Assembly (NCBI GenBank): GCA_902792895.1
Contig: CADBBK010000009.1
Location: 62,001-126,000, forward strand
Length of the DNA: 64,000 nucleotides
Origin: an uncultured Bacteroidales bacterium
Lineage (GTDB): Bacteria; Bacteroidota; Bacteroidia; Bacteroidales; Muribaculaceae
Direction: 5' to 3'
Part shown: positions 1 to 6,991 of the stretch, in pieces
How the letters are laid out: each line of letters begins with the position of its first letter
How positions within the stretch are numbered: the stretch's first letter is position 1
Made by a program: the position numbers and the translations under genes
The notes under the pieces: generated by a model
The model's database searches: none
Told to the model about the DNA's origin: nothing
What the model saw: only the letters and a program-made list of their open reading frames with translations

Positions 1-246
1 AGCTACGGCACCTCGGTCAACTCCTACACCTACCGCCAGCAGAACGGCGACTTCTACCTCATCGGCATGGACACTGAGGAAATGCAACGCAACACCGGCG
101 ATTGTACCACTGTCAGCGAGAACTACCTGACATGGAAGCGCCAGGTCAAGACTTCCAACATCGCGGATGAGGCAACGCCCCCCACCGAGAAGTGGACACG
201 TCTCACCCGCAAGCACCTGGAAAAACTAGGTGCCCGCGAGTTGTAA
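1..246 (+). CDS. C-terminal part of an unidentified protein
   Basis: Frame 1 is open from the window edge to the TAA at 244-246, giving 81 residues that begin SYGTSVNSYTYRQQ and end LEKLGARE-L. The composition is that of a normal soluble or periplasmic domain with many Thr, Asn and charged residues and no membrane segment. The start and most of the protein lie outside the window. No motif was recognised, so no function is proposed. It converges on the GH18 gene with only 14 bases between the two stops and no obvious terminator. Confidence 0.7.
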   Translation, partial: SYGTSVNSYTYRQQNGDFYLIGMDTEEMQRNTGDCTTVSENYLTWKRQVKTSNIADEATPPTEKWTRLTRKHLEKLGAREL

Positions 247-260
247 ATCATCATAAAATA

Positions 261-1277
261 TCACTTGGGGTTGGTCATGATGCCGTTCCAGACGGCATTG
301 CGCAGTGTGCCGGCCTCGTCGTCGCAGCGGTATTCCCAATACATGGCGCCGCGCATGCCTGTCTGCTTGACAAACCGGCATTTCCAAGCCAGCGACTCAG
401 CGTCCTCATAGGTGCAGACAAACTCACCGTCGCCGTTGACGAGATAGGGCACCTTGGCCACGTCGTCCCACATGCGGGTGACGTCGGTGCGCTTGACGAG
501 GGCCCCGTAGGCGGTGTCGCCGAACCCCTTGACCGAGCGGCCATAGAAAGGCACCCCCAGCACCAGTTTGTTGGCAGGAATCCCGGCATTGAGATGTGCC
601 TGGAAGGCTTCCTGTGCTGTTACTCGGCCTGACATCTCGCTGCGGTAGAGTGCTGCATGGTGATAGGGTGGGTTGCCCACGTCATACATCATGATGTTCA
701 CCAGGTCAACGTAGGGCTCAATGGCCTTGAAATCGACATAGCGGGCATCGGCAATCGTGGCGCACGACAGCAGGTAATCCTTGCCTAGGGCTTTGCGCAG
801 TTCGCGCATCAGCAGCGTGAAGTTGTCGATGTCGGCGGGCGATGCCGAGATGCCGGCCTCGTCGCAGCTGGGGTACTCCCAGTCCATGTCAATGCCGTCG
901 AGGTGATACTCCTTGACGATGCGCTTGCAGTCGCGGGCAAACGCCTTGCGCCGCCTTTCGGTCGAGGCCATCTCGCTGAAGCCGCCTGCCGTCCAGCCGC
1001 CAATGCTCAGCACGATATAGATCTTGTGGTCTTTCTTCAATTCGACCAATTGCCGTAGCCGTTCGGGATGCTGGATGGTCACCCCGTCGTAGGTCTTGTT
1101 CACGTTGCCGAAGGCGTAGTTGATGTGCGTCAGCACCGAGCAGTCGGGCAGTTCCTTGAACTCGTTCCATCCTGTCACATAGGCCGCCACGACGGGCCCG
1201 TCGTCCTTGTGCCCGCCTGCCCATATCGGCATCATCAACGCCAGCATGCACGTTAAAGCCAAAATCCTCTTCAGCAT
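261..1277 (-). CDS. secreted glycoside hydrolase family 18 (chitinase-like)
   Basis: GH18 enzymes cleave beta-1,4-linked N-acetylglucosamine glycans with substrate-assisted catalysis. Visible hallmarks are the second-strand SIGGW motif and the catalytic DGIDMDWEYP segment (DxxDxDxE, final Glu as proton donor), plus the late MYWEY strand of the TIM barrel. The first 20 residues from the chosen start (MLKRILALTCMLALMMPIWA) form a signal peptide, so it is exported. Longer starts at 1289 and 1337 exist. A TACTTTTG promoter box at 1304-1311 lies inside the longest version and makes 1337 unlikely; 1289 remains possible. The GDPD gene lies immediately upstream on the same strand. Exact substrate (chitin, peptidoglycan or host N-glycan) cannot be read from the sequence. 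Confidence 0.88.
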   Translation of the reverse strand: MLKRILALTCMLALMMPIWAGGHKDDGPVVAAYVTGWNEFKELPDCSVLTHINYAFGNVNKTYDGVTIQHPERLRQLVELKKDHKIYIVLSIGGWTAGGFSEMASTERRRKAFARDCKRIVKEYHLDGIDMDWEYPSCDEAGISASPADIDNFTLLMRELRKALGKDYLLSCATIADARYVDFKAIEPYVDLVNIMMYDVGNPPYHHAALYRSEMSGRVTAQEAFQAHLNAGIPANKLVLGVPFYGRSVKGFGDTAYGALVKRTDVTRMWDDVAKVPYLVNGDGEFVCTYEDAESLAWKCRFVKQTGMRGAMYWEYRCDDEAGTLRNAVWNGIMTNPK

Positions 1278-1303
1278 ATCTTCACACATTGAATGGTTGT
1301 AGC

Positions 1304-1311
1304 CAAAAGTA
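1304..1311 (-). promoter_or_regulatory. Bacteroidetes -7 box for the GH18 gene
   Basis: The minus strand reads TACTTTTG, matching TAnnTTTG. The predicted transcript would begin near 1297, giving a very short leader before ATG 1289 or 1277. It lets the GH18 gene be transcribed separately from GDPD. Confidence 0.5.
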
Positions 1312-1337
1312 CAACATTTTCCCGATTCTCGTCGCAT

Positions 1338-2237
1338 TTATCTGGGTGTCATCACTTTGTCGGCCCGGGTGGTGCCGTCGCTCAGGTGCTTGACGCTGAT
1401 GTAGATGCCGCCCGTGGGGGTGTCGTGGTCCACGCTCATGCCGGTCATCGTGTAGTAATCGGTCGCATTGACGGTAACGGCGTCTGAGGTGCGCTCACCC
1501 AGGGCGTCGCTGCCCCAATCGATGTCATCGAGTTCGGGCATCTCGCTGGGATTTAGCGAGTTGCAGGTCATCATGTGGACCCCCATGTTGCCGTATTTCA
1601 GGTAATTGGCCTTGGTGTCGACGGTCCACATGGCCACGTGCAGGCCCATGTCGTGGAACGTCTTCACGGTATTGGCGTCGAAATTGCCGATGGAGATACT
1701 GGGATTGAGACCGTATTCCTGACACCAGGCCTCGTTGCCCTGCCAGTTGTCGTTGCACAGCCATTGGCGTGTGAACTGGGGATAGTGGGTGGCGATATAT
1801 TCCTGCGACTTCTTCATCGAGGTGAGGAAGATGACCTTGTCGGTCAACCCCTGGTCGATGACCAGATGGGCCAGCCCGTCGAAGTTGCTCATGTCATTGT
1901 TGTTGATGCCGGTGGTCCACTTGAGTTCAATGACGGGGAACACGCCCTTCTCGACGCAGATGGCCAGGTACTCGGCCACGGTGCAGATGTGGCCCGTGTA
2001 GGTCACGCCGCCACGCGTCTGGGTGTATTGCTCAGCGCGCAGTTCGGCCAGTGTCGCGTCGGCCACGGTGAGGTTGCCGCCCAGGCGGTTGGTGGTCTCG
2101 TCGTGGCTGATGACATAGAAACCGTCCTTGGTCACGCGCACGTCACACTCCAGCCCGTCGTAGCCATACACGTTGACGCCGTTGCGGAACGCCTCGGCCG
2201 TGTTCTCGACACCGATGTTGCAGCCGCGATGGCCCAC
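1338..2237 (-). CDS. glycerophosphodiester phosphodiesterase domain protein, 5' end rearranged
   Basis: The GDPD family hydrolyses glycerophosphodiesters to an alcohol and glycerol-3-phosphate with a Ca or Mg ion. GHRG near the start, ENTAEAF, the metal-binding ECDVRVTKDG and VISHD are all present, followed by a TIM-barrel-length domain. The last 40 residues (YYTMTGMSVDHDTPTGGIYI onwards) resemble the tail of the 2140-residue protein at 40344 and look like a T9SS-type sorting tail. The gene has no ATG: this frame is open back to a TGA near 2306 with only the GTG at 2235-2237 available, which removes the first beta strand (KPLFV). ATGs at 2262-2274 are out of frame. An intact 5' copy with ATG sits at 5117-5245. 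The gene may be weakly expressed or dead. Confidence 0.75.
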   Translation of the reverse strand: MGHRGCNIGVENTAEAFRNGVNVYGYDGLECDVRVTKDGFYVISHDETTNRLGGNLTVADATLAELRAEQYTQTRGGVTYTGHICTVAEYLAICVEKGVFPVIELKWTTGINNNDMSNFDGLAHLVIDQGLTDKVIFLTSMKKSQEYIATHYPQFTRQWLCNDNWQGNEAWCQEYGLNPSISIGNFDANTVKTFHDMGLHVAMWTVDTKANYLKYGNMGVHMMTCNSLNPSEMPELDDIDWGSDALGERTSDAVTVNATDYYTMTGMSVDHDTPTGGIYISVKHLSDGTTRADKVMTPR

Positions 2238-2249
2238 AAACAGCGGTTT
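2151..2249. repeat. 99-bp direct repeat, left copy (inside GDPD)
   Basis: This stretch is identical base for base to 5120-5218, same orientation, offset 2969. It covers codons for KPLFVGHRGC through YDGL of GDPD. The identity stops abruptly at both ends. The two copies bracket the methyltransferase/endonuclease cassette. Confidence 0.93.
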
Positions 2250-2287
2250 ACTCGTCTCATCATCATTGTCATTTAATTTACCATCCG

Positions 2288-2295
2288 CAAATGTA
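2288..2295 (-). promoter_or_regulatory. -7 box upstream of the rearranged GDPD
   Basis: The minus strand reads TACATTTG. It lies outside the 99-bp repeat, so this promoter came with the cassette edge rather than with the original GDPD. The leader contains ATGACAATGATGATG, out of frame with GDPD. Confidence 0.5.
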
Positions 2296-2414
2296 CAAAT
2301 TATTCAACAATTCTCATCAACCTAATGACACAATCCTGTCGCTGCAGTAGTAGGAAAACAACGATAACAACATTAAATTTTGATTAATATATTCCTTGTT
2401 TAGAACTTTTGCCT

Positions 2415-2422
2415 TATCTTTG
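2415..2422 (+). promoter_or_regulatory. -7 box for the structured RNA / methyltransferase
   Basis: TATCTTTG matches TAnnTTTG, with a TTG-containing -33 region near 2395 after an AT-rich stretch. Transcription should start near 2429, about 295 bases before the methyltransferase ATG. Confidence 0.65.
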
Positions 2423-2428
2423 TGGGTG

Positions 2429-2680
2429 ATTCGGGGGAGAAATCCCGATGAAGATAACAAGCATTCGCTATTATTCGCGTTCAGCCAAAAGCGTCGGAAA
2501 CTTATTGGAATAACAAGTCGCAGAATAATATGTGATTAGTGGCTCGTATGGGTCTCTAATTCCCCTTAATAGTGATGCTCACGCGCTACGGGCGTGATGC
2601 ACACCTATTGGGGAACAGAGGCTCCACCGACGCTGCCTCTTGCTGGACGCAATAAAGAGCATCTCGCCTTTTTATTGTGT
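2429..2680 (+). ncRNA. long rod-shaped structured RNA upstream of the methyltransferase (6S-like architecture, identity unknown)
   Basis: A 5' hairpin pairs 2431-2435 with 2444-2448. A long nested rod follows: 2477-2485 with 2642-2650, 2490-2497 with 2627-2634, 2539-2542 with 2624-2627, 2552-2557 with 2617-2622, 2560-2565 with 2610-2615, 2568-2572 with 2605-2609 and 2579-2584 with 2592-2597, closed by a 7-base loop. A 41-base asymmetric bulge (2498-2538) sits on the 5' side only. A competing hairpin pairs 2647-2657 with 2671-2681, which would break the basal stem. A promoter lies just upstream and no protein frame is evident. The overall shape recalls 6S RNA of the Bacteroidales, but a riboswitch-like leader or a defence-associated RNA is equally possible. 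All pairings were read by eye. Confidence 0.6.
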
Positions 2681-2687
2681 CTTAGCG

Positions 2688-2725
2688 TGATTGATAGTCG
2701 ATGCAAACCAAATGATTATCAATCA
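2688..2725 (+). promoter_or_regulatory. inverted repeat overlapping the methyltransferase start
   Basis: TGATTGATA at 2688-2696 is perfectly complementary to TATCAATCA at 2717-2725, whose last base is the A of the ATG. It could be a hairpin hiding the start codon or an operator. Self-regulation of methyltransferases in R-M systems makes control here plausible, but this is inference. Confidence 0.5.
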
Positions 2726-3837
2726 TGGCCAACAAGAACCTGAATGCCGCTAAGACGGCTAAGAAAGACGAGTTTTACACGCAGATGAGCGACATTGAGC
2801 GGGAGTTGCAGCACTATTGGCAGCACTTCCGAGGGAAAACTATCCTGTGCAATTGCGATGACCCCTACGAGAGTAATTTCTTTAAATATTTTGCTCTGCG
2901 CTTTAACCAGTTGGGGCTTAAAAAACTCTTATGTACTTGCTTCAACGGCTCTCCTGTCCAAGGCGATGAGTTAATGATTGACTGGGGTGACTTTAGTGAG
3001 GAACCTAAAAAAATCGCCTATAAAGTCGAGATTACTGAAGTCCGTGACTTAAACGGTGACGGGACTGTTGACTTAAGTGACGTACAATACCTCTTGCAGA
3101 ATGATAAAAATGTCCTCTCTATCCTCAAGACAGGCGATTTCCGTGATCCTGAATGTATCGAACTGCTCAAGGAGGCCGATATCGTAGTGACAAATCCACC
3201 CTTTTCGCTATTTAGGGAATATATCGCCCAATTGATTAGATATGAAAAAAAGTTTGTAATCATGGGACGTATGAGCGCACTACACTATTCTGAAATTTTT
3301 CCTTTGTTTATGCAAAACAAAATGTGGTGTGGTTTTGGTTTCAACATATCTGTTGTTTACAAAGCACCATATGAAAACACATTGGAATCAAATAGAAAGT
3401 ATGTTCTTTCAAAAGGATTTAATCCAGACGAAAATTATATTAAGGTCCCAGCAATTTGTTGGTTTACAAATCTTGACCACGAAAGGCGACACGAAGAACT
3501 TGACCTTGTTTGTCGTTATACAAAAGAAGAATACCCCACATACTATAATTATAACGCTATTGATGTAAGTGAGCTATCTTCTATCCCATGTGATTATGAT
3601 GGAAACATGGGAGTACCAGATACAATACTTGGATGCTTTAATCCAGAACAATTTGAACTCATTGGACTTGGAAGAGATGGGGGAAATGTTAAAGTTGATA
3701 GGAGCGTTTATGAAAAGATTAAACTATTAAATCCAAATTCTCGGCCAAGCCATATTGGTTATTATGATAAGTCTGGTAAGCCCAAAGAGCCATATTCAAG
3801 AATAATTATCCGCAACAAACATCCGAAGAAGATATGA
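2725..3837 (+). CDS. EcoRI-family adenine-specific DNA methyltransferase
   Basis: At 370 residues it matches the family of M.EcoRI-like N6-adenine methyltransferases, which transfer a methyl group from S-adenosylmethionine to DNA adenine. The catalytic NPPF motif is at residues 157-160 in a hydrophobic strand (DIVVTNPPFSLFREY), and DPYES at 46-50 lies in the N-terminal SAM region. An NGDG loop at 110-113 looks like an EF-hand but is recalled as a feature of this family. The stop overlaps the next gene as ATGATGA, implying translational coupling. The 3' half (from about 3240) is visibly more AT-rich than the 5' half and than the chromosome around it, a sign of transfer or mosaic origin. The recognition sequence is unknown. 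Confidence 0.85.
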   Translation: MANKNLNAAKTAKKDEFYTQMSDIERELQHYWQHFRGKTILCNCDDPYESNFFKYFALRFNQLGLKKLLCTCFNGSPVQGDELMIDWGDFSEEPKKIAYKVEITEVRDLNGDGTVDLSDVQYLLQNDKNVLSILKTGDFRDPECIELLKEADIVVTNPPFSLFREYIAQLIRYEKKFVIMGRMSALHYSEIFPLFMQNKMWCGFGFNISVVYKAPYENTLESNRKYVLSKGFNPDENYIKVPAICWFTNLDHERRHEELDLVCRYTKEEYPTYYNYNAIDVSELSSIPCDYDGNMGVPDTILGCFNPEQFELIGLGRDGGNVKVDRSVYEKIKLLNPNSRPSHIGYYDKSGKPKEPYSRIIIRNKHPKKI

Positions 3838-4958
3838 TGACGATAAAGCAAATCAATGTGACCGTGAGGGATATTACTCAGGGTTATGTGAATAACGACG
3901 AACAGGGGGTGAGGGGCTATAATGGACAATTGGACATCCGTCCACCTTATCAGCGCGAATTCATCTACAACGATAAGGAACAGCAGGCAGTCATCAACAC
4001 GGTGTTGCACGGTTATCCGTTGAACGTGATGTATTGGGTAAAGCGCAGCGATGATGCGGAGTGTCCCTACGAGGTGATGGACGGCCAGCAGCGCACTTTG
4101 GCTTTGTGCGAATATGTGGCAGGGAAATTTAGTTTTGAGTTCAAGAACTTCTTCAACCAGCCAACTGATATCCAAAAACGCATCTTGGACTACCCGCTGA
4201 CGGTATATGTGTGCGAGGGCGAGCACAGCGAGAAACTGGAGTGGTTCAAGACCATCAACATTGCGGGCAAACCGCTCAACGAGCAGGAAATCCTCAATGC
4301 CATCTATGCAGGACCCTTTGTGAGTGACGCCAAGCGCCATTTTTCAAAAACCAATTGCGGAGCCTCTAAACTCGGTAAAGACCTCGTGAACGGAGTACCC
4401 ATCCGTCAAGATTTCCTGAAAGTGGCCTTGAATTGGATGGCAGAGCATGAGCAACGCGAGGGCAAGGTGCAAAGCCGTGTGGGTTACATGGCACAGCACC
4501 AGCACGATCCCAATGCCAACAACTTGTGGACCTATTTCCAGAACGTGCTGAATTGGGCTATCACCAACTTTGAAATGAAAAAGTTCAAGAGGATCATGAA
4601 GGGCTTGGATTGGGCGCTCTATTATGACCAGTTCCATGACAAAACACTTGACACCGTTGCAATGGCTCAAGAGATTTCAACCCTTATGCGCGACAGCGAA
4701 ATCCAAAAGCAAGCAGGTATCATCCCCTATGTGCTGACAAGAGACGAGCGACACCTTGACTTGAGAGCCTTCCCCGAAGACATCAAATTGGCCGTATGGG
4801 AGAAGCAAGGGCACATTTGCCCTTTGTGCCACAAAGAGTTTGACTTTGAATTTATGGAGGGCGACCATATCAAGCCGTGGCGCGAGGGCGGTCGCACCGT
4901 CATCGAGAACTGCCAAATGCTGTGCCGTGATTGCAATCGCCACAAGAGCGCAAAATAA
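3834..4958 (+). CDS. DUF262 plus HNH endonuclease protein
   Basis: The N-terminal half is a DUF262/ParB-like nucleotide-binding domain with PPYQRE at 37-42 and the diagnostic DGQQR at 83-87, as in the GmrSD, SspE and BrxU restriction proteins. The C terminus is a compact HNH nuclease: CPLC (329-332), DH at 344-345, an Asn at 359, CRDC (364-367) and His370, forming a zinc-bound beta-beta-alpha-metal fold. A helical linker lies between. The gene overlaps the methyltransferase by four bases, so the two are made together. The likely role is nucleotide-triggered DNA cleavage, with the methyltransferase marking self DNA. A type IV-like function against modified DNA is the main alternative. Confidence 0.85.
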   Translation: MMTIKQINVTVRDITQGYVNNDEQGVRGYNGQLDIRPPYQREFIYNDKEQQAVINTVLHGYPLNVMYWVKRSDDAECPYEVMDGQQRTLALCEYVAGKFSFEFKNFFNQPTDIQKRILDYPLTVYVCEGEHSEKLEWFKTINIAGKPLNEQEILNAIYAGPFVSDAKRHFSKTNCGASKLGKDLVNGVPIRQDFLKVALNWMAEHEQREGKVQSRVGYMAQHQHDPNANNLWTYFQNVLNWAITNFEMKKFKRIMKGLDWALYYDQFHDKTLDTVAMAQEISTLMRDSEIQKQAGIIPYVLTRDERHLDLRAFPEDIKLAVWEKQGHICPLCHKEFDFEFMEGDHIKPWREGGRTVIENCQMLCRDCNRHKSAK

Positions 4959-5013
4959 CCCAAAAAGGCGAGCAGTAGGCTCAGAGAATTCAGACTGATT
5001 AGTTGTTGTTTTT

Positions 5014-5119
5014 TTATTTCACGTAGCGGGAGAAGAATTGCCAGATTCCTTCGCCAGTGTCGATGTCGCCAGTGTGCCAACTGTGAACGCTGCCCACGAC
5101 CTCGAATAGCCACGCGTCA
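5014..5119 (-). pseudogene. C-terminal remnant of a secreted esterase (alpha/beta hydrolase)
   Basis: The minus strand reads DAWLFEVVGSVHSWHTGDID followed by TGEGIWQFFSRYVK and a TAA at 5014-5016. This resembles the end of PHB-depolymerase or feruloyl-esterase-type hydrolases: catalytic His in HSW, then DID, then a terminal helix IWxFF. The frame joins directly to the 99-bp GDPD repeat in a different reading frame, so everything upstream is missing. It is a relic of a deletion or recombination at the cassette edge. Confidence 0.6.
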
Positions 5120-5245
5120 CAGCCCGTCGTAGCCATACACGTTGACGCCGTTGCGGAACGCCTCGGCCGTGTTCTCGACACCGATGTTGCAGCCGCGATG
5201 GCCCACAAACAGCGGTTTCATGAGTAGGGAGAGGAATCTTTTCAT
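5117..5245 (-). pseudogene. displaced 5' end of GDPD (42 codons then stop)
   Basis: From ATG 5245 the frame reads MKRFLSLLMKPLFVGHRGCN and runs to YDGL, then TGA at 5117-5119. Codons from KPLFV on are identical to the left repeat copy, where the protein continues ECDVRV. The start lies 12 bases after the permease stop, so permease and GDPD were once in one operon. The second ATG at codon 9 would give a normal GDPD amino terminus. Confidence 0.8.
5120..5218. repeat. 99-bp direct repeat, right copy
   Basis: Identical to 2151-2249. This copy is attached to a proper start codon but lost the rest of the gene, whereas the left copy has the rest but no ATG. Confidence 0.93.
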
Positions 5246-5257
5246 AGTTCGTTCTTT

Positions 5258-6463
5258 TTATGCTTTGGGTTTAGTTTGCGGAATCACGAGGTTGAGGATG
5301 ACACCTGCCAGGGCCGAGAGGCCGATGCCGCTCAGCGAGAAGGTGCCCATCGGCAGGATGGCGCCGCCGATGCCCAGCGTCAGCACCACGCTCACGATGA
5401 TGATGTTGCGCGTCTCGTCAAGGTTCACCTTGTGGTTGACCAAGTTCTGGATGCCCACCGAGGCAATCGAGCCGAACAGCAGCAGCATGATGCCGCCCAG
5501 CACGGCGCTAGGGATGCTCTGCAAAATGGCACTCAACTTGCCGAGGACCGAAATCACGATGGCCGTACCCGCAGCGATACGGATGACCACAGGGCTGGTG
5601 ATGCGCGTAATCTGCATCGCGCCGGTCACCTCGCTGTAGGTGGTCACGGGAGGGCCGCCAAAGAGGGCTGCCGCCAGACAAGCCAGGCCGTCGCCCAGCA
5701 TGGTGCGGTGCAAGCCAGGGTCTTTCACAAAGTCCTTATCGGCAACGGCACTGACCACAAACACGTCACCGATGTGCTCAATCACGGGGGCGATGGCCAC
5801 GGGTATCATGAACAGGAACGGCTCCCACGAGAACTCGGGCAACTGGAAATGGGTGATGCTCGACGGCAGGGCAAACCACGGGGCACTGCCCACGGCTGTG
5901 AAATCCACGAGCCCCATGCAGGCCGACACGATGTAACCCACCACGATGCCGCAGACCACGGGCACCAGTTTCAACAGCCCGCGTCCCAGCACCAGCACCA
6001 GTATAGCCGTCATCAGCGAGATGAATGCCAGCAGCCAGTGGTCCTTGGCCATGTCAACGGCCGTGGGCGCCAGCGACAAGCCGATGCAGATGATGACCGG
6101 CCCGATGACGACGGGCGGGAACAAGCGGTCGAGCAGTCGCCGCCCCTGCCACTTGATGAGCGCCGACATCGTGAAATAGACCAGCGCAACGCCTGCCATG
6201 CCCGCCAGCGTGCCCGACATGCCCCACTGCTTGGAGGCCGAGATAATGGGCGCGATGAAGGCAAAACTGGAGCCTAAAAAAATGGGCACCTTTCCTTTGG
6301 TGACCAGATGAAAAATAAAAGTACCGATACCGGCTGTAAACAGCGCCGTGGCGGGATCCAAGCCCACAAGTAGGGGAACAAGGACCGTGGCACCAAATGC
6401 CACGAACAGGAATTGGACACCCACAATCGTCTTGCGGGCCGGAGACAAAGTAGCAGTTTCCAT
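5258..6463 (-). CDS. uraA: NCS2-family uracil/xanthine permease
   Basis: This 401-residue, highly hydrophobic protein has the layout of UraA-type nucleobase:cation symporters: about 14 membrane segments, the early QFLFVAFGATVLVPLL segment, GSSFAFIAPI for the TM3 half-helix, and a GGPPVTTYSEVTGAM region that matches the substrate-binding TM8-TM10 part. It would import uracil (or xanthine) with protons. ATG 6463 follows a clear promoter. The displaced GDPD 5' end starts 12 bases after its stop. Substrate choice between uracil and purines is not certain from motifs alone. Confidence 0.85.
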   Translation of the reverse strand: METATLSPARKTIVGVQFLFVAFGATVLVPLLVGLDPATALFTAGIGTFIFHLVTKGKVPIFLGSSFAFIAPIISASKQWGMSGTLAGMAGVALVYFTMSALIKWQGRRLLDRLFPPVVIGPVIICIGLSLAPTAVDMAKDHWLLAFISLMTAILVLVLGRGLLKLVPVVCGIVVGYIVSACMGLVDFTAVGSAPWFALPSSITHFQLPEFSWEPFLFMIPVAIAPVIEHIGDVFVVSAVADKDFVKDPGLHRTMLGDGLACLAAALFGGPPVTTYSEVTGAMQITRITSPVVIRIAAGTAIVISVLGKLSAILQSIPSAVLGGIMLLLFGSIASVGIQNLVNHKVNLDETRNIIIVSVVLTLGIGGAILPMGTFSLSGIGLSALAGVILNLVIPQTKPKA

Positions 6464-6496
6464 AGATGATTTTAATCGGTATTTTTTAAACCGTCA

Positions 6497-6504
6497 CAAA
6501 GGTA
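6497..6504 (-). promoter_or_regulatory. -7 box for the NCS2 permease
   Basis: The minus strand reads TACCTTTG, with a TTTTG element about 20 bases upstream acting as the -33. The transcript would begin near 6490, 27 bases before the ATG. Confidence 0.65.
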
Positions 6505-6595
6505 CAATTCTTTTCGCTTATCTCAAAACAATGCAGGCAAACATCTAATAATATTGCGCGGTCATCCTTGTTGTCGGCGTATCTTACTCCACAAC

Positions 6596-6630
6596 AAATG
6601 CCCGCCGTGCGAACAACTCGGCGGGCATTT
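6596..6630. terminator. hairpin terminator after the 90-residue gene
   Basis: AAATGCCCGCCG at 6596-6607 pairs perfectly with 6619-6630 around an 11-base loop. It lies just past the stop of the 6653 gene. The A/T ends supply only a short U run, so strength is uncertain. Confidence 0.75.
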
Positions 6631-6652
6631 ATAGCGAGGTTGGTTTAGGCAA

Positions 6653-6925
6653 TCAATCAAGCCTCCAACCATCTTCGACAAGGTCCTCAAGCGACTCATA
6701 GTGTGCGATAATCTTACCCGCTTCAGTCTTTTCATAAGAGTCGAAATCTTCCACTGGAACGACGCGGATGTTGTACTTATAGTCATGCACGTCAGAAACA
6801 CTAATGTAAGGAACCATGCCCTCTGGAACACTTTCGTGGTAAGGCTTAAACGCAGGTTTGGGAGGCATCCATGTCTCAAAAATCTTTTGCAACCATTCCA
6901 GTTGCTGCTTTTTTGCTTCGTCCAT
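6653..6925 (-). CDS. small acidic hypothetical protein (90 aa)
   Basis: The protein is soluble and acidic, with an amphipathic N-terminal helix (MDEAKKQQLEWLQKIFETW), a beta-rich middle containing VPYISVSDVHDYKYNIRVV, and an acidic C-terminal helix ending DLVEDGWRLD. There is no signal peptide or known motif. It has its own promoter box at 6984-6991 and a strong hairpin behind it, so it looks like a real monocistronic gene. Function unknown. Confidence 0.7.
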   Translation of the reverse strand: MDEAKKQQLEWLQKIFETWMPPKPAFKPYHESVPEGMVPYISVSDVHDYKYNIRVVPVEDFDSYEKTEAGKIIAHYESLEDLVEDGWRLD

Positions 6926-6983
6926 AGCAATAAATTTAGTTATGTGAATAATAATGATGAAGTATTTGCATGAGTAAGTACTG

Positions 6984-6991
6984 CAAAGATA
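6984..6991 (-). promoter_or_regulatory. -7 box for the 90-residue gene
   Basis: The minus strand reads TATCTTTG. The leader would be about 50 bases. No convincing -33 element was seen. Confidence 0.5.

Noticed and set aside
1278..1337. GH18 start at 1337
   Set aside because: The extra residues precede the promoter box at 1304-1311 and spoil the signal peptide.
2429..2690. Structured RNA as tmRNA or retron RNA
   Set aside because: No tRNA-like acceptor or tag frame for tmRNA, and no reverse transcriptase gene nearby for a retron.
3046..3096. NGDG EF-hand-like segment in the methyltransferase as a ninth dockerin
   Set aside because: It is a single loop in the middle of a cytoplasmic enzyme, and I recall the same loop in other EcoRI-family methyltransferases. 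No second EF-hand and no signal peptide.
5276..6277. 333-codon open frame antisense to the permease
   Set aside because: Asp/His/Gln/Arg-rich shadow of the membrane-protein gene; no motif.
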